Origin: Empedobacter stercoris
Lineage (GTDB): Bacteria; Bacteroidota; Bacteroidia; Flavobacteriales; Weeksellaceae
Length of the DNA stretch: 64,000 nt
Direction: 5' to 3'
Assembly: GCF_025244765.1 (NCBI RefSeq)
Contig: NZ_CP104209.1
Coordinates: forward strand, 1,054,001 to 1,118,000
Position 1 is the first letter of the stretch; every line of letters starts with the position of its first letter. This document shows positions 49,829 to 59,951 of the stretch, piece after piece. The position numbers were made by a program, and so were the translations under genes. A model generated the notes under the pieces. The model did no database searches and had not been told where the DNA came from. It was given only the letters and a program-made list of their open reading frames with translations.

Positions 49829-51415
49829 TTATTCTTTGTATACTCGTGTTAAATCTAATAATTTGATTGGTCCCATTGAAAAATTCTTCACTTTTTTATT
49901 CAAAAACAACGTTGTCTGATCATAGAATAATGGTAGAATTGGTGCATTTTGCATCATCAATGCATCCATTTTTTGATATTTTTTTGCACGTTCCTCTGGA
50001 TTATTGATTAAAAAAGCTTCTTCATACAATTTGTCGAATTCTACATTTTTGTAATGTGAATAATTTGGTCCTTCTGGTGCGAAATTTTTCGAATAATATA
50101 AGGACAAAAAGTTTTCGGCATCTGGATAATCTGCACCCCAATTTGCTCTAAAAAGTGTAAATTTCCCTGTCGATTTTCCATCGCGCATAGTAGGTCCAGG
50201 TACTACATTTACTTTTATTGGTAAACCTAGTTTAGCCATTTCTGCAGCAATATATTCACAAACATCTACGTATTCTTGCACAGTTGTCAACTCTATAGGC
50301 TCTATCTTGCCTGTTGTTTTTTTATAACCATTGATTAATTTACGCGCTTTTTCAGGATTATATACATAACCGCTTTCAGCAGAATATCCAGGTAAACCTT
50401 TTGGTATGAAACCTCCATCAGCTTCAAAGGCTTGACCTTTCATCATGTATTTTATGATTTTATCTTTGTTCACTCCATAATTTAAGGCTTGACGCAATTT
50501 CAAATCAACTGCATTTGGTGCATCCAGATAAAAACACAAATAAACTGTACTTAAATAAGGAACTTTTTGAATTGTTAATAGATGCGCATATTTTGGATTC
50601 AAATCACCTATTGGATTCAGAATTTCATCTTTATAAGACGGGTCCAAATCTGCCATCATATCTAAATTACCTTTGATTAATTCTAAAAATTCAGAATTTT
50701 TCTCTGGTAAAAAAGATAAATTAACCGCTTCTAAATATGGTAAACGTTGCCCTTTTTCATCAAATTCAAAATAAATTGGATTTTTTCTAAATACCATTTT
50801 CACGTTATCTTCCCAAATTTTAAACTGAAAAGGACCTGTTCCGATAGGATGTTTGATGAAATCTTCGTTTCCATTTCTAAACATTTCTTTTGGAACAACA
50901 GAAGCATACTTCATCGATATTAAACCAAGAAAAGCAGGATACGCTTCTTTCAATTTAATCTCGAAAACTGTATCATTAATTGCTTTATACGAATCAATAT
51001 TATTCATTATCCAACCACCAGAACCTCCAACTTTAGGATCTTTTAATCGATTAAAACTATATTCGAAGTCTGAGGCTGTCACAATTCTTGTAGAATCTTT
51101 ACCAAACACTTCGTGCTTGTGGAAGTAAACATCGTTACGTAAATGAAAAACATAAGATTTACCATCTTCAGAAATCGACCAAGATTTCGCAATATCTGGT
51201 TGAATTTCCAATTGGTTATCAATCTTTACCAAACTATTGTATATCAAGTTACATGCCCAGTTATTGGCTTGTGTGCGTGCATTAATCGGATCTAAAGAAG
51301 AAATATTATCGTAACGATTAAGCTTAAATACTTTGTTTTCATCGATTTCTATTTTCTTGGAACACGAAAATACTGAAACGAATAACATAATGTAGATAAA
51401 GTATTTAGTCATCAT
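49829..51415 (-). CDS. Peptide/oligopeptide ABC-transporter substrate-binding lipoprotein
   Basis: This 528-residue solute-binding protein of family 5 (OppA/DppA-like) has a lipoprotein signal with lipobox VFSC (C18), so it is tethered to a membrane. Typical blocks are YDNISSLDPINARTQ, an early IYNSLVKID, FHLRNDVYFH, the central IGTGPFQFKIWED, and FRANWGADYPDAENFLSLYYS. The start could be either of two adjacent ATGs. No permease or ATPase gene is adjacent, so it probably shares a transporter encoded elsewhere. It diverges from mtaB. Confidence 0.88.
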   Translation of the reverse strand: MMTKYFIYIMLFVSVFSCSKKIEIDENKVFKLNRYDNISSLDPINARTQANNWACNLIYNSLVKIDNQLEIQPDIAKSWSISEDGKSYVFHLRNDVYFHKHEVFGKDSTRIVTASDFEYSFNRLKDPKVGGSGGWIMNNIDSYKAINDTVFEIKLKEAYPAFLGLISMKYASVVPKEMFRNGNEDFIKHPIGTGPFQFKIWEDNVKMVFRKNPIYFEFDEKGQRLPYLEAVNLSFLPEKNSEFLELIKGNLDMMADLDPSYKDEILNPIGDLNPKYAHLLTIQKVPYLSTVYLCFYLDAPNAVDLKLRQALNYGVNKDKIIKYMMKGQAFEADGGFIPKGLPGYSAESGYVYNPEKARKLINGYKKTTGKIEPIELTTVQEYVDVCEYIAAEMAKLGLPIKVNVVPGPTMRDGKSTGKFTLFRANWGADYPDAENFLSLYYSKNFAPEGPNYSHYKNVEFDKLYEEAFLINNPEERAKKYQKMDALMMQNAPILPLFYDQTTLFLNKKVKNFSMGPIKLLDLTRVYKE

Positions 51416-51458
51416 AAAAAGGTGATTTTTTTATGTTTCAAAACTATGGATAATTTCT

Positions 51459-51466
51459 TAAATTTG
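51459..51466 (+). promoter_or_regulatory. -7 promoter element of mtaB
   Basis: TAAATTTG matches TAnnTTTG exactly and lies only five bases before the ATG at 51472, so the transcript would be leaderless or nearly so. Confidence 0.45.
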
Positions 51467-51471
51467 CAGCT

Positions 51472-52806
51472 ATGAATAATCAAACTAAAACAGTTGCATT
51501 TCATACATTGGGATGTAAGCTTAATTTTTCTGAAACTTCGACGATCGCGAGAAACTTGAAAGATAATGGTTATCAGAAAGTTGAGTTTACAGATTCTGCG
51601 AATGTGTACGTAATAAACACATGTTCGGTAACCGCAAATGCAGACAAAGAGTGCAGAACGATTGTGAAAAATGCAATGAAAGCAAATCCAGAAGGTTTTG
51701 TTGTCATTGTAGGTTGTTATGCGCAATTGAAACCGCAAGAAATTGCGGAAATGGAAGGTGTTGATTTGGTTTTAGGAGCTGCAGAAAAATTCAATATTGC
51801 TGAATATTTAGACGATATCAATAAAAAAGAAGAAACGATTGTACATTCTTGTGAAATTGAAGAGGCCGATTTTTACGTTGGTTCATACTCAATTGGTGAC
51901 CGTACACGTGCATTCTTGAAAGTACAAGATGGTTGCGATTATAAATGTACCTATTGTACGATTCCTTTGGCACGTGGAATTTCACGTTCAGATACTGTAG
52001 AAAATGTGATCAAAAATGCGAATGAAATTGCACAAAAAGGAATCAAAGAAATTGTATTGACTGGTGTAAATATTGGTGATTATGGGAAAGGTGAATTCGG
52101 AAATAAAAAACACGAACATACTTTCTTAGAATTGGTGCAAGAATTGGATCAAGTTGAAGCAATCGAACGCATTAGAATTTCATCTATTGAACCAAATTTA
52201 TTGAAAAATGAAACAATTGATTTTGTATCTAAAAGCAATCGATTTGTTCCACATTTTCATATCCCATTGCAATCAGGTAATGATGAAATTTTGAAAAAAA
52301 TGAAACGTCGTTATTTATCAAATCTTTATTTAGATCGTGTAACGAAGATTCGAGAAGTAATGCCAAATGCTTGTATTGGCGTAGATGTAATTGTTGGTTT
52401 TCCTGGTGAAACTGAAGAATTATTTATGGATACCTATAATTTCTTGAACGAATTACCTATTAGCTATTTACATGTATTTACTTATTCTGAAAGAGATAAT
52501 ACAGAAGCTATCGAATATGATGGTGTTGTAGATCAAGGAGAGCGTAAACGTCGCAATAAAATGTTGCGTATACTATCGGAGAAAAAACGCCAAGCTTTTT
52601 ACCAATCTCAATTAGGATCAACTCAAAAAGTGCTTTGGGAACATGACAACAAAGATGGAAAAATGTTCGGATTTACAGAAAATTATGTAAAAGTTCAGAC
52701 GGATTTTAATCTTGAATTAGTCAATCAAACACAACTTGTAGATTTAGTAAGAATCAATCACAATGGTATTGTTGAAGTAAAAATTAACGAGTTAGAATTA
52801 GCCTAA
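51472..52806 (+). CDS. mtaB: tRNA (t6A37)-C2-methylthiotransferase
   Basis: This 444-residue radical-SAM enzyme adds a methylthio group to t6A at position 37 of ANN-decoding tRNAs. It opens with HTLGCKLNFSET (first Cys of the N-terminal 4Fe-4S site), has CSVTANAD and GCYAQLKP for the other cysteines, and the radical-SAM triad CDYKCTYCTIP. HIPLQSGND and the TRAM-like end follow. KLNFSET in place of QMNxxDS is the usual mark of MtaB rather than MiaB or RimO. It is a single-gene unit with a terminator. Confidence 0.93.
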   Translation: MNNQTKTVAFHTLGCKLNFSETSTIARNLKDNGYQKVEFTDSANVYVINTCSVTANADKECRTIVKNAMKANPEGFVVIVGCYAQLKPQEIAEMEGVDLVLGAAEKFNIAEYLDDINKKEETIVHSCEIEEADFYVGSYSIGDRTRAFLKVQDGCDYKCTYCTIPLARGISRSDTVENVIKNANEIAQKGIKEIVLTGVNIGDYGKGEFGNKKHEHTFLELVQELDQVEAIERIRISSIEPNLLKNETIDFVSKSNRFVPHFHIPLQSGNDEILKKMKRRYLSNLYLDRVTKIREVMPNACIGVDVIVGFPGETEELFMDTYNFLNELPISYLHVFTYSERDNTEAIEYDGVVDQGERKRRNKMLRILSEKKRQAFYQSQLGSTQKVLWEHDNKDGKMFGFTENYVKVQTDFNLELVNQTQLVDLVRINHNGIVEVKINELELA

Positions 52807-52827
52807 TAAATTTTGTAAATATTAGTT

Positions 52828-52863
52828 AAAAAGAAGTTCAATTGTTTTGAGCTTCTTTTTTTT
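52828..52863 (+). terminator. Intrinsic terminator after mtaB
   Basis: AAAAAGAAGTTCAA (52828-52841) pairs with TTGAGCTTCTTTTT (52847-52860) with one G-T pair, followed by T. Confidence 0.8.
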
Positions 52864-52918
52864 AATTTAACTTTACATTTAGGAATAATAATTGTAGTTT
52901 TAATTAAAAATTAAGGTC

Positions 52919-53446
52919 ATGAAAATTATACATTTTACTTTTATAATTTTGTTGTCTTTATTTGTAACGAGCTGTAGTACAGTTCAGGTAAGTACAGATT
53001 ATGATAGATCAGCAAATTTCGCAACGTATAAAACTTATTCTTTCCATCAAAAAGGCTTGGATAAGCTGAAGGTGAACGATTTAGATAAAAACAGATTAAT
53101 TGCCGCAATTGATGCACAAATGGCAGCAAAAGGTTTTACAAAAGTAAATACTGATGCCGATTTGGTAGTTAATTTATTAACAAGTTCAAAAGAACAAATT
53201 TCTGTAAACAATAACAATTGGGGGTATGGTCCTTACGGATACTACGCCGGTTATTATGGAAATAGCGTTTCATCTTACCAAGCAGGCACAATTGTTCTTG
53301 ACATTGTAGATGACAAACGAAATGTATTGGTATGGCAAGGTGTAGGATCTGATCTGAACTTGAGTAATATTAGTGCAAAAGCGGAAAGAATACCGAAAGC
53401 TATTGAAGAAATATTAGCTAAATTTCCACCACAACCAAAACAATAA
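52919..53446 (+). CDS. DUF4136 lipoprotein
   Basis: This 175-residue lipoprotein has a lipobox VTSC (C19) and the DUF4136 pattern: STDYDRSANFATYKTYSF, then alternating strands and AIDAQMAAKGF, and a Gly/Tyr-rich loop (GYGPYGYYAGYYG). Its cellular role is not known. It is probably periplasmic-facing and outer-membrane anchored. TACATTT at 52873-52879 is a possible -7 element. Confidence 0.82.
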   Translation: MKIIHFTFIILLSLFVTSCSTVQVSTDYDRSANFATYKTYSFHQKGLDKLKVNDLDKNRLIAAIDAQMAAKGFTKVNTDADLVVNLLTSSKEQISVNNNNWGYGPYGYYAGYYGNSVSSYQAGTIVLDIVDDKRNVLVWQGVGSDLNLSNISAKAERIPKAIEEILAKFPPQPKQ

Positions 53447-53468
53447 TTTTAAACTATTTTATCATATT

Positions 53469-53494
53469 AGCTCTTCCAAAGAAGAGCTTTTTTG
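53469..53494 (+). terminator. Intrinsic terminator after the DUF4136 gene
   Basis: AGCTCTTC (53469-53476) pairs with GAAGAGCT (53481-53488) around CAAA, followed by T. Confidence 0.85.
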
Positions 53495-53523
53495 TGGAAT
53501 GAAAATTGTATTAAAAAAAACTT

Positions 53524-53531
53524 TAATTTTG
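53524..53531 (+). promoter_or_regulatory. Promoter of the outer-membrane barrel gene
   Basis: TAATTTTG (-7 type, exact TAnnTTTG) is preceded by TTG at 53506-53508. The ATG follows after 21 bases. Confidence 0.5.
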
Positions 53532-53552
53532 TTAAAAAATATACAATAACTT

Positions 53553-54158
53553 ATGAAAAATTTAAAAACCAATCTATTAAGCTTAATCTTATTAAGTTTA
53601 TCTACTTTGTCTTTTGCTCAAATGGAATATGGAGTAAAAGGTGGTGTAGGACTTAGTAATACAACTATTGTTCATGGAGTTTCTAAAGAGAGAGTTGGAT
53701 TTTTAGCTGGAGGTGTAGCGAAATATCAATTAACAACACGAAATGAAAACCACTATTTACAAGCCGAAGTTTTATATACTACTCAAGGAGAATATTCATT
53801 ATATAAAGAAGGGGGCGATAAATATAAAGCGTTCTTGAACTATATCAATATTCCAATTATGTATAAATACTATTTTGATGATCAAGGAAAAGATTTCTTT
53901 GTTGAAGGAGGACCACAATTAGGTTTCAAAGTATCAGAAAAATTTGATGTAGGAGAACCAGAAAGTGAAAATAATATCCCAAAATCGTTTGATTTGGCTT
54001 TTAATATTGGGGGTGGTTATTCTATTGATAGAAAATATGAAATCAATTTACGCTATCAATACGGATTAATTGATACGTACGATTATGTATCAGGAGGTTG
54101 GGACAATGGAACGAATCGTTCTTCTTTCTTAACATTAGGACTTACTTATTTTTTTTAA
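53553..54158 (+). CDS. Outer-membrane beta-barrel protein (PorT-like family)
   Basis: The 201-residue product has a signal peptide (1-22, ending FAQ) and about eight amphipathic strands with a terminal aromatic residue (LTLGLTYFF), typical of small Bacteroidota barrels of the outer-membrane_beta-brl family. GVKGGVGLSNTT begins the first strand. The ligand or role is unknown. It is expressed from its own promoter and ends at a bidirectional terminator. Confidence 0.82.
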   Translation: MKNLKTNLLSLILLSLSTLSFAQMEYGVKGGVGLSNTTIVHGVSKERVGFLAGGVAKYQLTTRNENHYLQAEVLYTTQGEYSLYKEGGDKYKAFLNYINIPIMYKYYFDDQGKDFFVEGGPQLGFKVSEKFDVGEPESENNIPKSFDLAFNIGGGYSIDRKYEINLRYQYGLIDTYDYVSGGWDNGTNRSSFLTLGLTYFF

Positions 54159-54166
54159 TAAAATTT

Positions 54167-54208
54167 AAAAAGTCGCTCATATTCAACTATTGAGCGACTT
54201 TTTTTTGT
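54167..54208. terminator. Bidirectional terminator between the barrel and T9SS genes
   Basis: AAAAAGTCGCTCA pairs with TGAGCGACTTTTT around an 11-nt loop and serves both converging genes. Confidence 0.85.
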
Positions 54209-54223
54209 GTTAATCTGAATGAA

Positions 54224-55495
54224 TTACTTTTTGATAAACTTAATTGATTCGTTAGTAGAATCTGTATTAATTTTAATCATATAAACTCCTTTATTTAAGA
54301 AATTTAAATCAATTTTATTAGTTGTAACTTTAGTTGATTTCCAAACTTGTTGACCTACTAAATTATAAATTTCTATTGTATTAATTTTCTCTTTTGAGTT
54401 TATTGTCATTTCATCAATGACAGGATTTGGCGAAATCGTTGTGATATTTTTCTCTATAACGTTTTCTGTTACAGTTAAATTATCTTTCAATTTTATGACA
54501 AAACCTTTCAAATCCATTTCATCCCAATTAATTCCAATTCCTCCTATATATTGTCCATTAGGAGAAATTCCTGTTGGTAATACAAAAGTGAAGCTTTTGT
54601 CATCAAATCCAGCTTCTTTTACATAGTCTTCAATTTTAACCATACCTTTATCTTTAAACCAGATAAAACCTTCTCCGTCCGTATTTGTTGCATACCATAA
54701 TCTTGAATATCCAACAGCAACATTACCATCATCTGAAACCGCAATTATAGATGATACATATTCTGGATCTGGATGTTCTACCATTGTATAAACACCTGTT
54801 GTAACATTATAGATATATCCTTCTGGATCATTAAATCCAACAATTATATTACCATCAGCAGAAACAGACAATGCTTCCCCTACTTCATTTCCTTGTAAAT
54901 CTTTTATATGAGTTTGTACTCCATTTTTCCAATACACACCTTTACGAAAACCATTTTCATCATCTTGCCAACCAACAACCATTGTTCCGTCGTTGTTAAC
55001 AGAATTAGCTCTTGCGCTTTTACCTGAGAAAGTTGACGGCAATTGTTTTATTCCATCTTTTCTATTCCAAACAATAGGTAATGCTTGTGAAGCTGTTAAA
55101 AATTTTAATCCAACTAAAGTTTCACCATTACTTGACATACCCCATGCAGAAGTATCCTTCCCTCCTATAAATTCCCATTTATTGTTAGAAATATTATAAA
55201 GCGCCAATTCATCATTTCCTGTATCAGGATTTGTCATAGTTCCCGACACCAAAGTCCCATCAGCAGAAATAGTTGTATTACCTGAAATATAATCATCACT
55301 TCCAGATAATTCTCCAATTACAGAAGGACCATCTTCTTTTGTCCATTTAAAATGTAAAACACCAGCAGCATTCCCAACAGCTACACCATTATTTGAGATA
55401 TCAGTAACTTGAGCCCATGTCCCTACATCATAAACCTGTGCGTTCGAATTTAAAAGCATTAATAAAGTAAATGCTGATAAGTAAATTTTCTTCAT
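54224..55495 (-). CDS. T9SS-secreted HAF-repeat protein
   Basis: This 423-residue secreted protein has a signal peptide (1-20) and seven or so HAF-type repeats of about 40 residues, each with a pattern like S.DG...VG (ISADGTLVSG, VNNDGTMVVG, VSADGNIIVG, VSDDGNVAVG, ISPNGQYIGG). A C-terminal type A T9SS sorting domain spans about 345-423 (ISPNPVIDEMTI, IYNLVGQQVW, GVYMIKI). The repeats probably form a propeller-like fold. The type IX machinery of Bacteroidota exports it. Target and function are unknown. Confidence 0.88.
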   Translation of the reverse strand: MKKIYLSAFTLLMLLNSNAQVYDVGTWAQVTDISNNGVAVGNAAGVLHFKWTKEDGPSVIGELSGSDDYISGNTTISADGTLVSGTMTNPDTGNDELALYNISNNKWEFIGGKDTSAWGMSSNGETLVGLKFLTASQALPIVWNRKDGIKQLPSTFSGKSARANSVNNDGTMVVGWQDDENGFRKGVYWKNGVQTHIKDLQGNEVGEALSVSADGNIIVGFNDPEGYIYNVTTGVYTMVEHPDPEYVSSIIAVSDDGNVAVGYSRLWYATNTDGEGFIWFKDKGMVKIEDYVKEAGFDDKSFTFVLPTGISPNGQYIGGIGINWDEMDLKGFVIKLKDNLTVTENVIEKNITTISPNPVIDEMTINSKEKINTIEIYNLVGQQVWKSTKVTTNKIDLNFLNKGVYMIKINTDSTNESIKFIKK

Positions 55496-55720
55496 AATTA
55501 TTAAAGTGTTAATTCAATACTTTAAAATTAAACTATTTTATCAACAGATGGATAGAAGGAAAATCAAATAGATTTATTTTCCTAAAAATTAAAGAATAAT
55601 TTATTGATTATCAATTAATTATTTAAAAAATTTACTCTGTTTAAAAAGAAGAAATTCTTGAAATTCATTTATTAAAAAACAGAATACAATAATATTAATT
55701 AGAAAATATCATAAACCAAA

Positions 55721-55744
55721 AAAGCCATTCTTACGAATGGCTTT
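55721..55744 (-). terminator. Intrinsic terminator of the sucA-sucB operon
   Basis: AAAGCCATTC (55721-55730) pairs with GAATGGCTTT (55735-55744) around TTAC, with T on the minus strand side. Confidence 0.85.
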
Positions 55745-55774
55745 CAATTTATGGATTGTTAGAATGTTCTTGTA

Positions 55775-56998
55775 TTACAATTCTAAAGCTCTTTTAGCAT
55801 CACCTCCCATTAATACATTTAATGGATCTTCTACCGCTTCTTTAACTGCAACTAAGAATCCAACAGATTCGCGTCCGTCAATAATACGGTGGTCATAAGA
55901 TAAAGCAACATACATCATTGGAGCAATAACAATTTGTCCGTTTTTAACAACTGGACGCTCAACAATATTGTGCATTCCTAAGATACCAGATTGAGGTGGG
56001 TTGATAATTGGAGTAGACATCATTGATCCAAATACACCACCATTTGTGATTGTAAATGTACCTCCTGTCATTTCATCAACTGAAATTTTTCCGTCACGTA
56101 CTTTGATTGCTAAATCTTTGATAGATTGCTCAACACCACGGAAAGTTAAGTTTTCTGCATTACGAACTACTGGTACCATCAAACCTTTTGGTCCTGATAC
56201 TGCAACAGAAACGTCTGCAAAATCAAATTTAACTTGGTAGTCACCGTCGATCATAGAGTTTACATCTGGGTACATCTCTAATGCGCGAGTAACTGCTTTT
56301 GTAAAGAATGACATAAATCCTAAACCAACACCATGTTTCGCTTTGAATTCGTCTTTATATTGATTACGTAAAGCAAAAATTGCTGACATATCAACTTCGT
56401 TGAATGTTGTTAACATTGCAGTTTCATTTTTAACAGAAACTAAACGTTGTGCAATTTTACGACGTAATGATGATAATTTTTTCTCTGATTGAGCACGTGT
56501 TCCTTGAGTAGAAGTTCCCATTGCTGGAGTAAAACGAACTGCGTCATCTTGAGTGATACGACCGTCACGTCCTGATCCTTTTACTTGAGAAGCGTCAATA
56601 CCTTTCTCATCTAAAACTTTTTTAGCAGCTGGAGATGGAGTTCCAGTAGCATATGTTGTAGCTGGAGCAGCAGGTGCTGGTGTTGCAACTGGAGCTGGAG
56701 CAGCTTTCACTTCTTCTTTTACTTCAGCTTTAGGAGCTTCAGCGCTTCCTCCTGCTGGTTTAGCAGCTGATGTATCAATAAGACAAACAACTTGTCCTAC
56801 TTCTACAACATCACCTTCTTCAGCTTTCAAAGTGATAATTCCACTTTCTTCTGCTGGTAATTCTAATGTTGCTTTATCTGAATCAACCTCTGCAATTGCT
56901 TGGTCTTTTTCTACGTAATCACCGTCTTTTACTAACCACGTAGCGATTTCTACTTCTGTTATTGATTCCCCTGGTGATGGGACTTTCATTTCTAACAT
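55775..56998 (-). CDS. sucB: Dihydrolipoyl succinyltransferase, E2 of 2-oxoglutarate dehydrogenase
   Basis: This 407-residue E2 component has a lipoyl domain with K42 in the [12 protein letters not shown] motif, an Ala/Pro-rich linker (about 80-110), an E3/E1 subunit-binding domain (about 112-150) and the acyltransferase core ending in [13 protein letters not shown] with the catalytic His and Asp. It transfers succinyl to CoA in the TCA cycle. It follows sucA with 18 bases between them, so the pair is one operon. The E3 gene is elsewhere. Confidence 0.95.
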   Translation of the reverse strand: MLEMKVPSPGESITEVEIATWLVKDGDYVEKDQAIAEVDSDKATLELPAEESGIITLKAEEGDVVEVGQVVCLIDTSAAKPAGGSAEAPKAEVKEEVKAAPAPVATPAPAAPATTYATGTPSPAAKKVLDEKGIDASQVKGSGRDGRITQDDAVRFTPAMGTSTQGTRAQSEKKLSSLRRKIAQRLVSVKNETAMLTTFNEVDMSAIFALRNQYKDEFKAKHGVGLGFMSFFTKAVTRALEMYPDVNSMIDGDYQVKFDFADVSVAVSGPKGLMVPVVRNAENLTFRGVEQSIKDLAIKVRDGKISVDEMTGGTFTITNGGVFGSMMSTPIINPPQSGILGMHNIVERPVVKNGQIVIAPMMYVALSYDHRIIDGRESVGFLVAVKEAVEDPLNVLMGGDAKRALEL

Positions 56999-57016
56999 AT
57001 CTATTAGCTTTATTTT

Positions 57017-59794
57017 TTAATTGAATACTTTATTAATTACCTCTTCGTAAATTGCAGCCCAACGTTTGCTTGAACCTGGTGCTGTTGCTGCACTTTCTGC
57101 TGGTGAAACTACGTCGAATGGATATTTTCTTAATTTACGTAAGATATACATCCAAGCTCCCATGTTTTCTGGCTCTTCTTGTGCCCAAACCAATCTAGCA
57201 TCACCAAATTTAGAGATGATAGTATCTACTTTTTCTTCGTTTAATGGATATAATTGTTCTAAACGAATAATTGCAGTTTCTTTATCTCCTAATTCTTGGC
57301 GTTTTTTGTCTAAGTCATAGTAGATTTTACCTGAACAGAAAACTACTTTTTTCACTTTCTTAGCATCTACTGTTACATCTTCGATGATTTCTTGGAAACC
57401 TCCATTTGTGAAATCTGCTAATGATGATACAGCTGACGGATGACGTAATAAAGATTTTGGAGACATGACAACCAATGGTTTACGGTAATCAGTAACGACT
57501 TGTCTTCTTAATGCATGGAAGAAGTTCGCTGGAGTTGTGATGTTTGCAACAAACATATTGTTACCAGCACACATTTGTAAGAAACGCTCTAAACGTGCTG
57601 AAGAGTGCTCTGCTCCTTGTCCTTCATATCCATGAGGCAATAACATCACTAAACCGTTTTGTAATTTCCATTTATCTTCAGCTGCAGAAATGTATTGATC
57701 GATTACAATTTGTGCTCCATTCACGAAATCTCCAAACTGAGCTTCCCAAATTGTTAATGCTTTTGGATTAGCCATTGCATATCCATAATCAAAACCTAAA
57801 ACTGCATACTCAGATAATAATGAATTATAGATTCTTAATTGACCTTGCTCATCATTAATATGGTTTAATAAAATAATTTCTTCTTCTGTGTCTTCAGTTT
57901 TTACAACCGCATGACGGTGAGAGAATGTTCCACGCTCTACATCTTCTCCAGAAACACGTACATTACGTCCGTCTGTTAAGATAGAACCGAAAGCTAAAGC
58001 TTCTCCTAATCCCCAGTCAATTTTATCTTCCTCAATCATTTTTCCTCGTCCTTCAATTAAACGAGAAACTTTTTTGATTAATTTTTTACCTTCTGGAACT
58101 GTAGAAACAGCTTTTGCAATTTCTTTTAATTTTGCTTCGTCGTAAGCAGTATTTGCTTGTTCAAAAACTTTTGCATCATCAGCAATTTCAAATCCTTCCC
58201 ACTCTTCTGGCATAAAAGGGAAGATATGGTTACGTTCGATTTCTTTAGAAGCTTCGAAGTTTTTTTCTAATAACGCTTTAAATTCAGCTTCTTTTTGTTT
58301 TACAATTTCTTCTCCAATTACACCCTCTTTTAATAATTGTTCCTTGTAAATTTCACGAGGATTTGGGTGTTTAGAGATTACATTATATAATTTAGGTTGA
58401 GTGAATTTTGGTTCATCACCTTCGTTATGTCCATATTTACGGTATCCTAATAAATCGATGAATACATCAGAACCGAATTGTGCACGATAATCTGCTGCAA
58501 AACGGAAAGCATGAACTACCGCCTCTACATCATCAGAATTTACATGCATTACAGGAGATAATGTTACTTTCGCAACATCTGTACAATAAGTAGATGTACG
58601 GGCATCTAAATAATTTGTTGTAAATCCGATTTGGTTATTTACAACAACGTGTACTGTACCACCTGTTTTATATCCGTCTAATCCTGCCATTTGAACAACT
58701 TCGTAAACGATTCCTTGTCCAGCTACAGCAGCATCACCATGAATTAAGATTGGAATAATTTTAGAATAATCATCTTTATAATCTTCCTCAGCTTTTGCAC
58801 GTGTAATACCCTCAACAACTGCATCTACAGTCTCTAAGTGAGATGGATTTGGTGCTAAATTGATTTTGATTTCTTTTCCATTCAATGCTTTGATTTGATT
58901 AGATGATCCCATGTGATATTTAACATCACCAGCCATCAAATCTGTATCAAACGCTTTTCCTTCGAATTCTGAGAAGATTTGAGAATATGATTTTCCAAAA
59001 ATGTTAGCCAAAACATTCAAACGTCCACGGTGAGCCATCCCTACGATAACCTCTTGTACACCGTGATCTGCAGAACGATTAATCAATGTATCCAAAGCAG
59101 GAATCAATGATTCATTTCCTTCTACTGAGAAACGCTTTTGTCCAACATATTTAGTGTGCATAAAGTTCTCAAAAGCAGTAGCTTCATTCAACTTTTCTAA
59201 TACACGCTCTTTCTCCTCTTTCGATAATTTTGGTTGATTCAAGTTTTGGTTTAACCAATTCTGAATCCAATTAATTCTTTGAGGTTCTCTAACATACATA
59301 TACTCGATTCCGATAGATTCGCAGTACATGTTTTCTAAGTGTCCAATGATTTCACGTAAAGTGATTGGCCCACCGATTCCCAAAATTTCACCAGCGTTGA
59401 ATGTTAACCCTAAATCAGCATCAGTCAAACCGAAGTTTTTGATATCTAATGAAGGCTCAAAAGTTCTACGCGCTCTAACAGGGTTAGTTTTTGTAAACAA
59501 ATGTCCACGAGTACGATAAGCATCAATTAAGTTGATCACTTTAAACTCCTTTTGTACATTGTCTGGAACTTGAGAAACAACGGCAGGATTCACCCTTGCT
59601 TGCGTTGTTTGATTACCTTTGTTAGGTGCTGGTGCAAATAATGGCTCTCCATCATATGTTGCATTTGCAAAGTCATACCCTTGGAAAAAAGCTTTCCAAC
59701 TTGGTTCAATACTATCCGGATATTGGACGTATTGATCATATAAGTCGCCTATAAACTCTAAATGAGCGGCATTTAAAAACGAAAAACGATCCAT
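57017..59794 (-). CDS. sucA: 2-oxoglutarate dehydrogenase E1 (thiamine-dependent)
   Basis: This 925-residue E1 subunit decarboxylates 2-oxoglutarate and passes the succinyl group to SucB. The N-terminal helix (DRFSFLNAAHLEFIGDLYDQYV), the thiamine-diphosphate GDAAVAGQGIVYEVVQM motif, the FTTNYLDARTSTYC loop and the late LLPHGYEGQGAEHSSARLERF catalytic stretch are all present. Length is normal. A minus-strand TATTTTTG -7 box (59823-59830) lies about 30 bp upstream. Confidence 0.97.
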   Translation of the reverse strand: MDRFSFLNAAHLEFIGDLYDQYVQYPDSIEPSWKAFFQGYDFANATYDGEPLFAPAPNKGNQTTQARVNPAVVSQVPDNVQKEFKVINLIDAYRTRGHLFTKTNPVRARRTFEPSLDIKNFGLTDADLGLTFNAGEILGIGGPITLREIIGHLENMYCESIGIEYMYVREPQRINWIQNWLNQNLNQPKLSKEEKERVLEKLNEATAFENFMHTKYVGQKRFSVEGNESLIPALDTLINRSADHGVQEVIVGMAHRGRLNVLANIFGKSYSQIFSEFEGKAFDTDLMAGDVKYHMGSSNQIKALNGKEIKINLAPNPSHLETVDAVVEGITRAKAEEDYKDDYSKIIPILIHGDAAVAGQGIVYEVVQMAGLDGYKTGGTVHVVVNNQIGFTTNYLDARTSTYCTDVAKVTLSPVMHVNSDDVEAVVHAFRFAADYRAQFGSDVFIDLLGYRKYGHNEGDEPKFTQPKLYNVISKHPNPREIYKEQLLKEGVIGEEIVKQKEAEFKALLEKNFEASKEIERNHIFPFMPEEWEGFEIADDAKVFEQANTAYDEAKLKEIAKAVSTVPEGKKLIKKVSRLIEGRGKMIEEDKIDWGLGEALAFGSILTDGRNVRVSGEDVERGTFSHRHAVVKTEDTEEEIILLNHINDEQGQLRIYNSLLSEYAVLGFDYGYAMANPKALTIWEAQFGDFVNGAQIVIDQYISAAEDKWKLQNGLVMLLPHGYEGQGAEHSSARLERFLQMCAGNNMFVANITTPANFFHALRRQVVTDYRKPLVVMSPKSLLRHPSAVSSLADFTNGGFQEIIEDVTVDAKKVKKVVFCSGKIYYDLDKKRQELGDKETAIIRLEQLYPLNEEKVDTIISKFGDARLVWAQEEPENMGAWMYILRKLRKYPFDVVSPAESAATAPGSSKRWAAIYEEVINKVFN

Positions 59795-59822
59795 AAATTT
59801 TACTCTCTATGAGATTTAGCTA

Positions 59823-59830
59823 CAAAAATA
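59823..59830 (-). promoter_or_regulatory. -7 promoter element of sucA-sucB
   Basis: On the minus strand the sequence is TATTTTTG, matching TAnnTTTG exactly, with a short leader to the sucA ATG at 59794. Confidence 0.45.
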
Positions 59831-59951
59831 AACTATTTAAGGCTTTAAAAAAAATTACTTTCATCATATTTATCTTATTACGCCATAAAAATATATTATA
59901 ATCAAATAATGATTACATTTGATATAAATTTAAGAAAGATTTTACATTTAG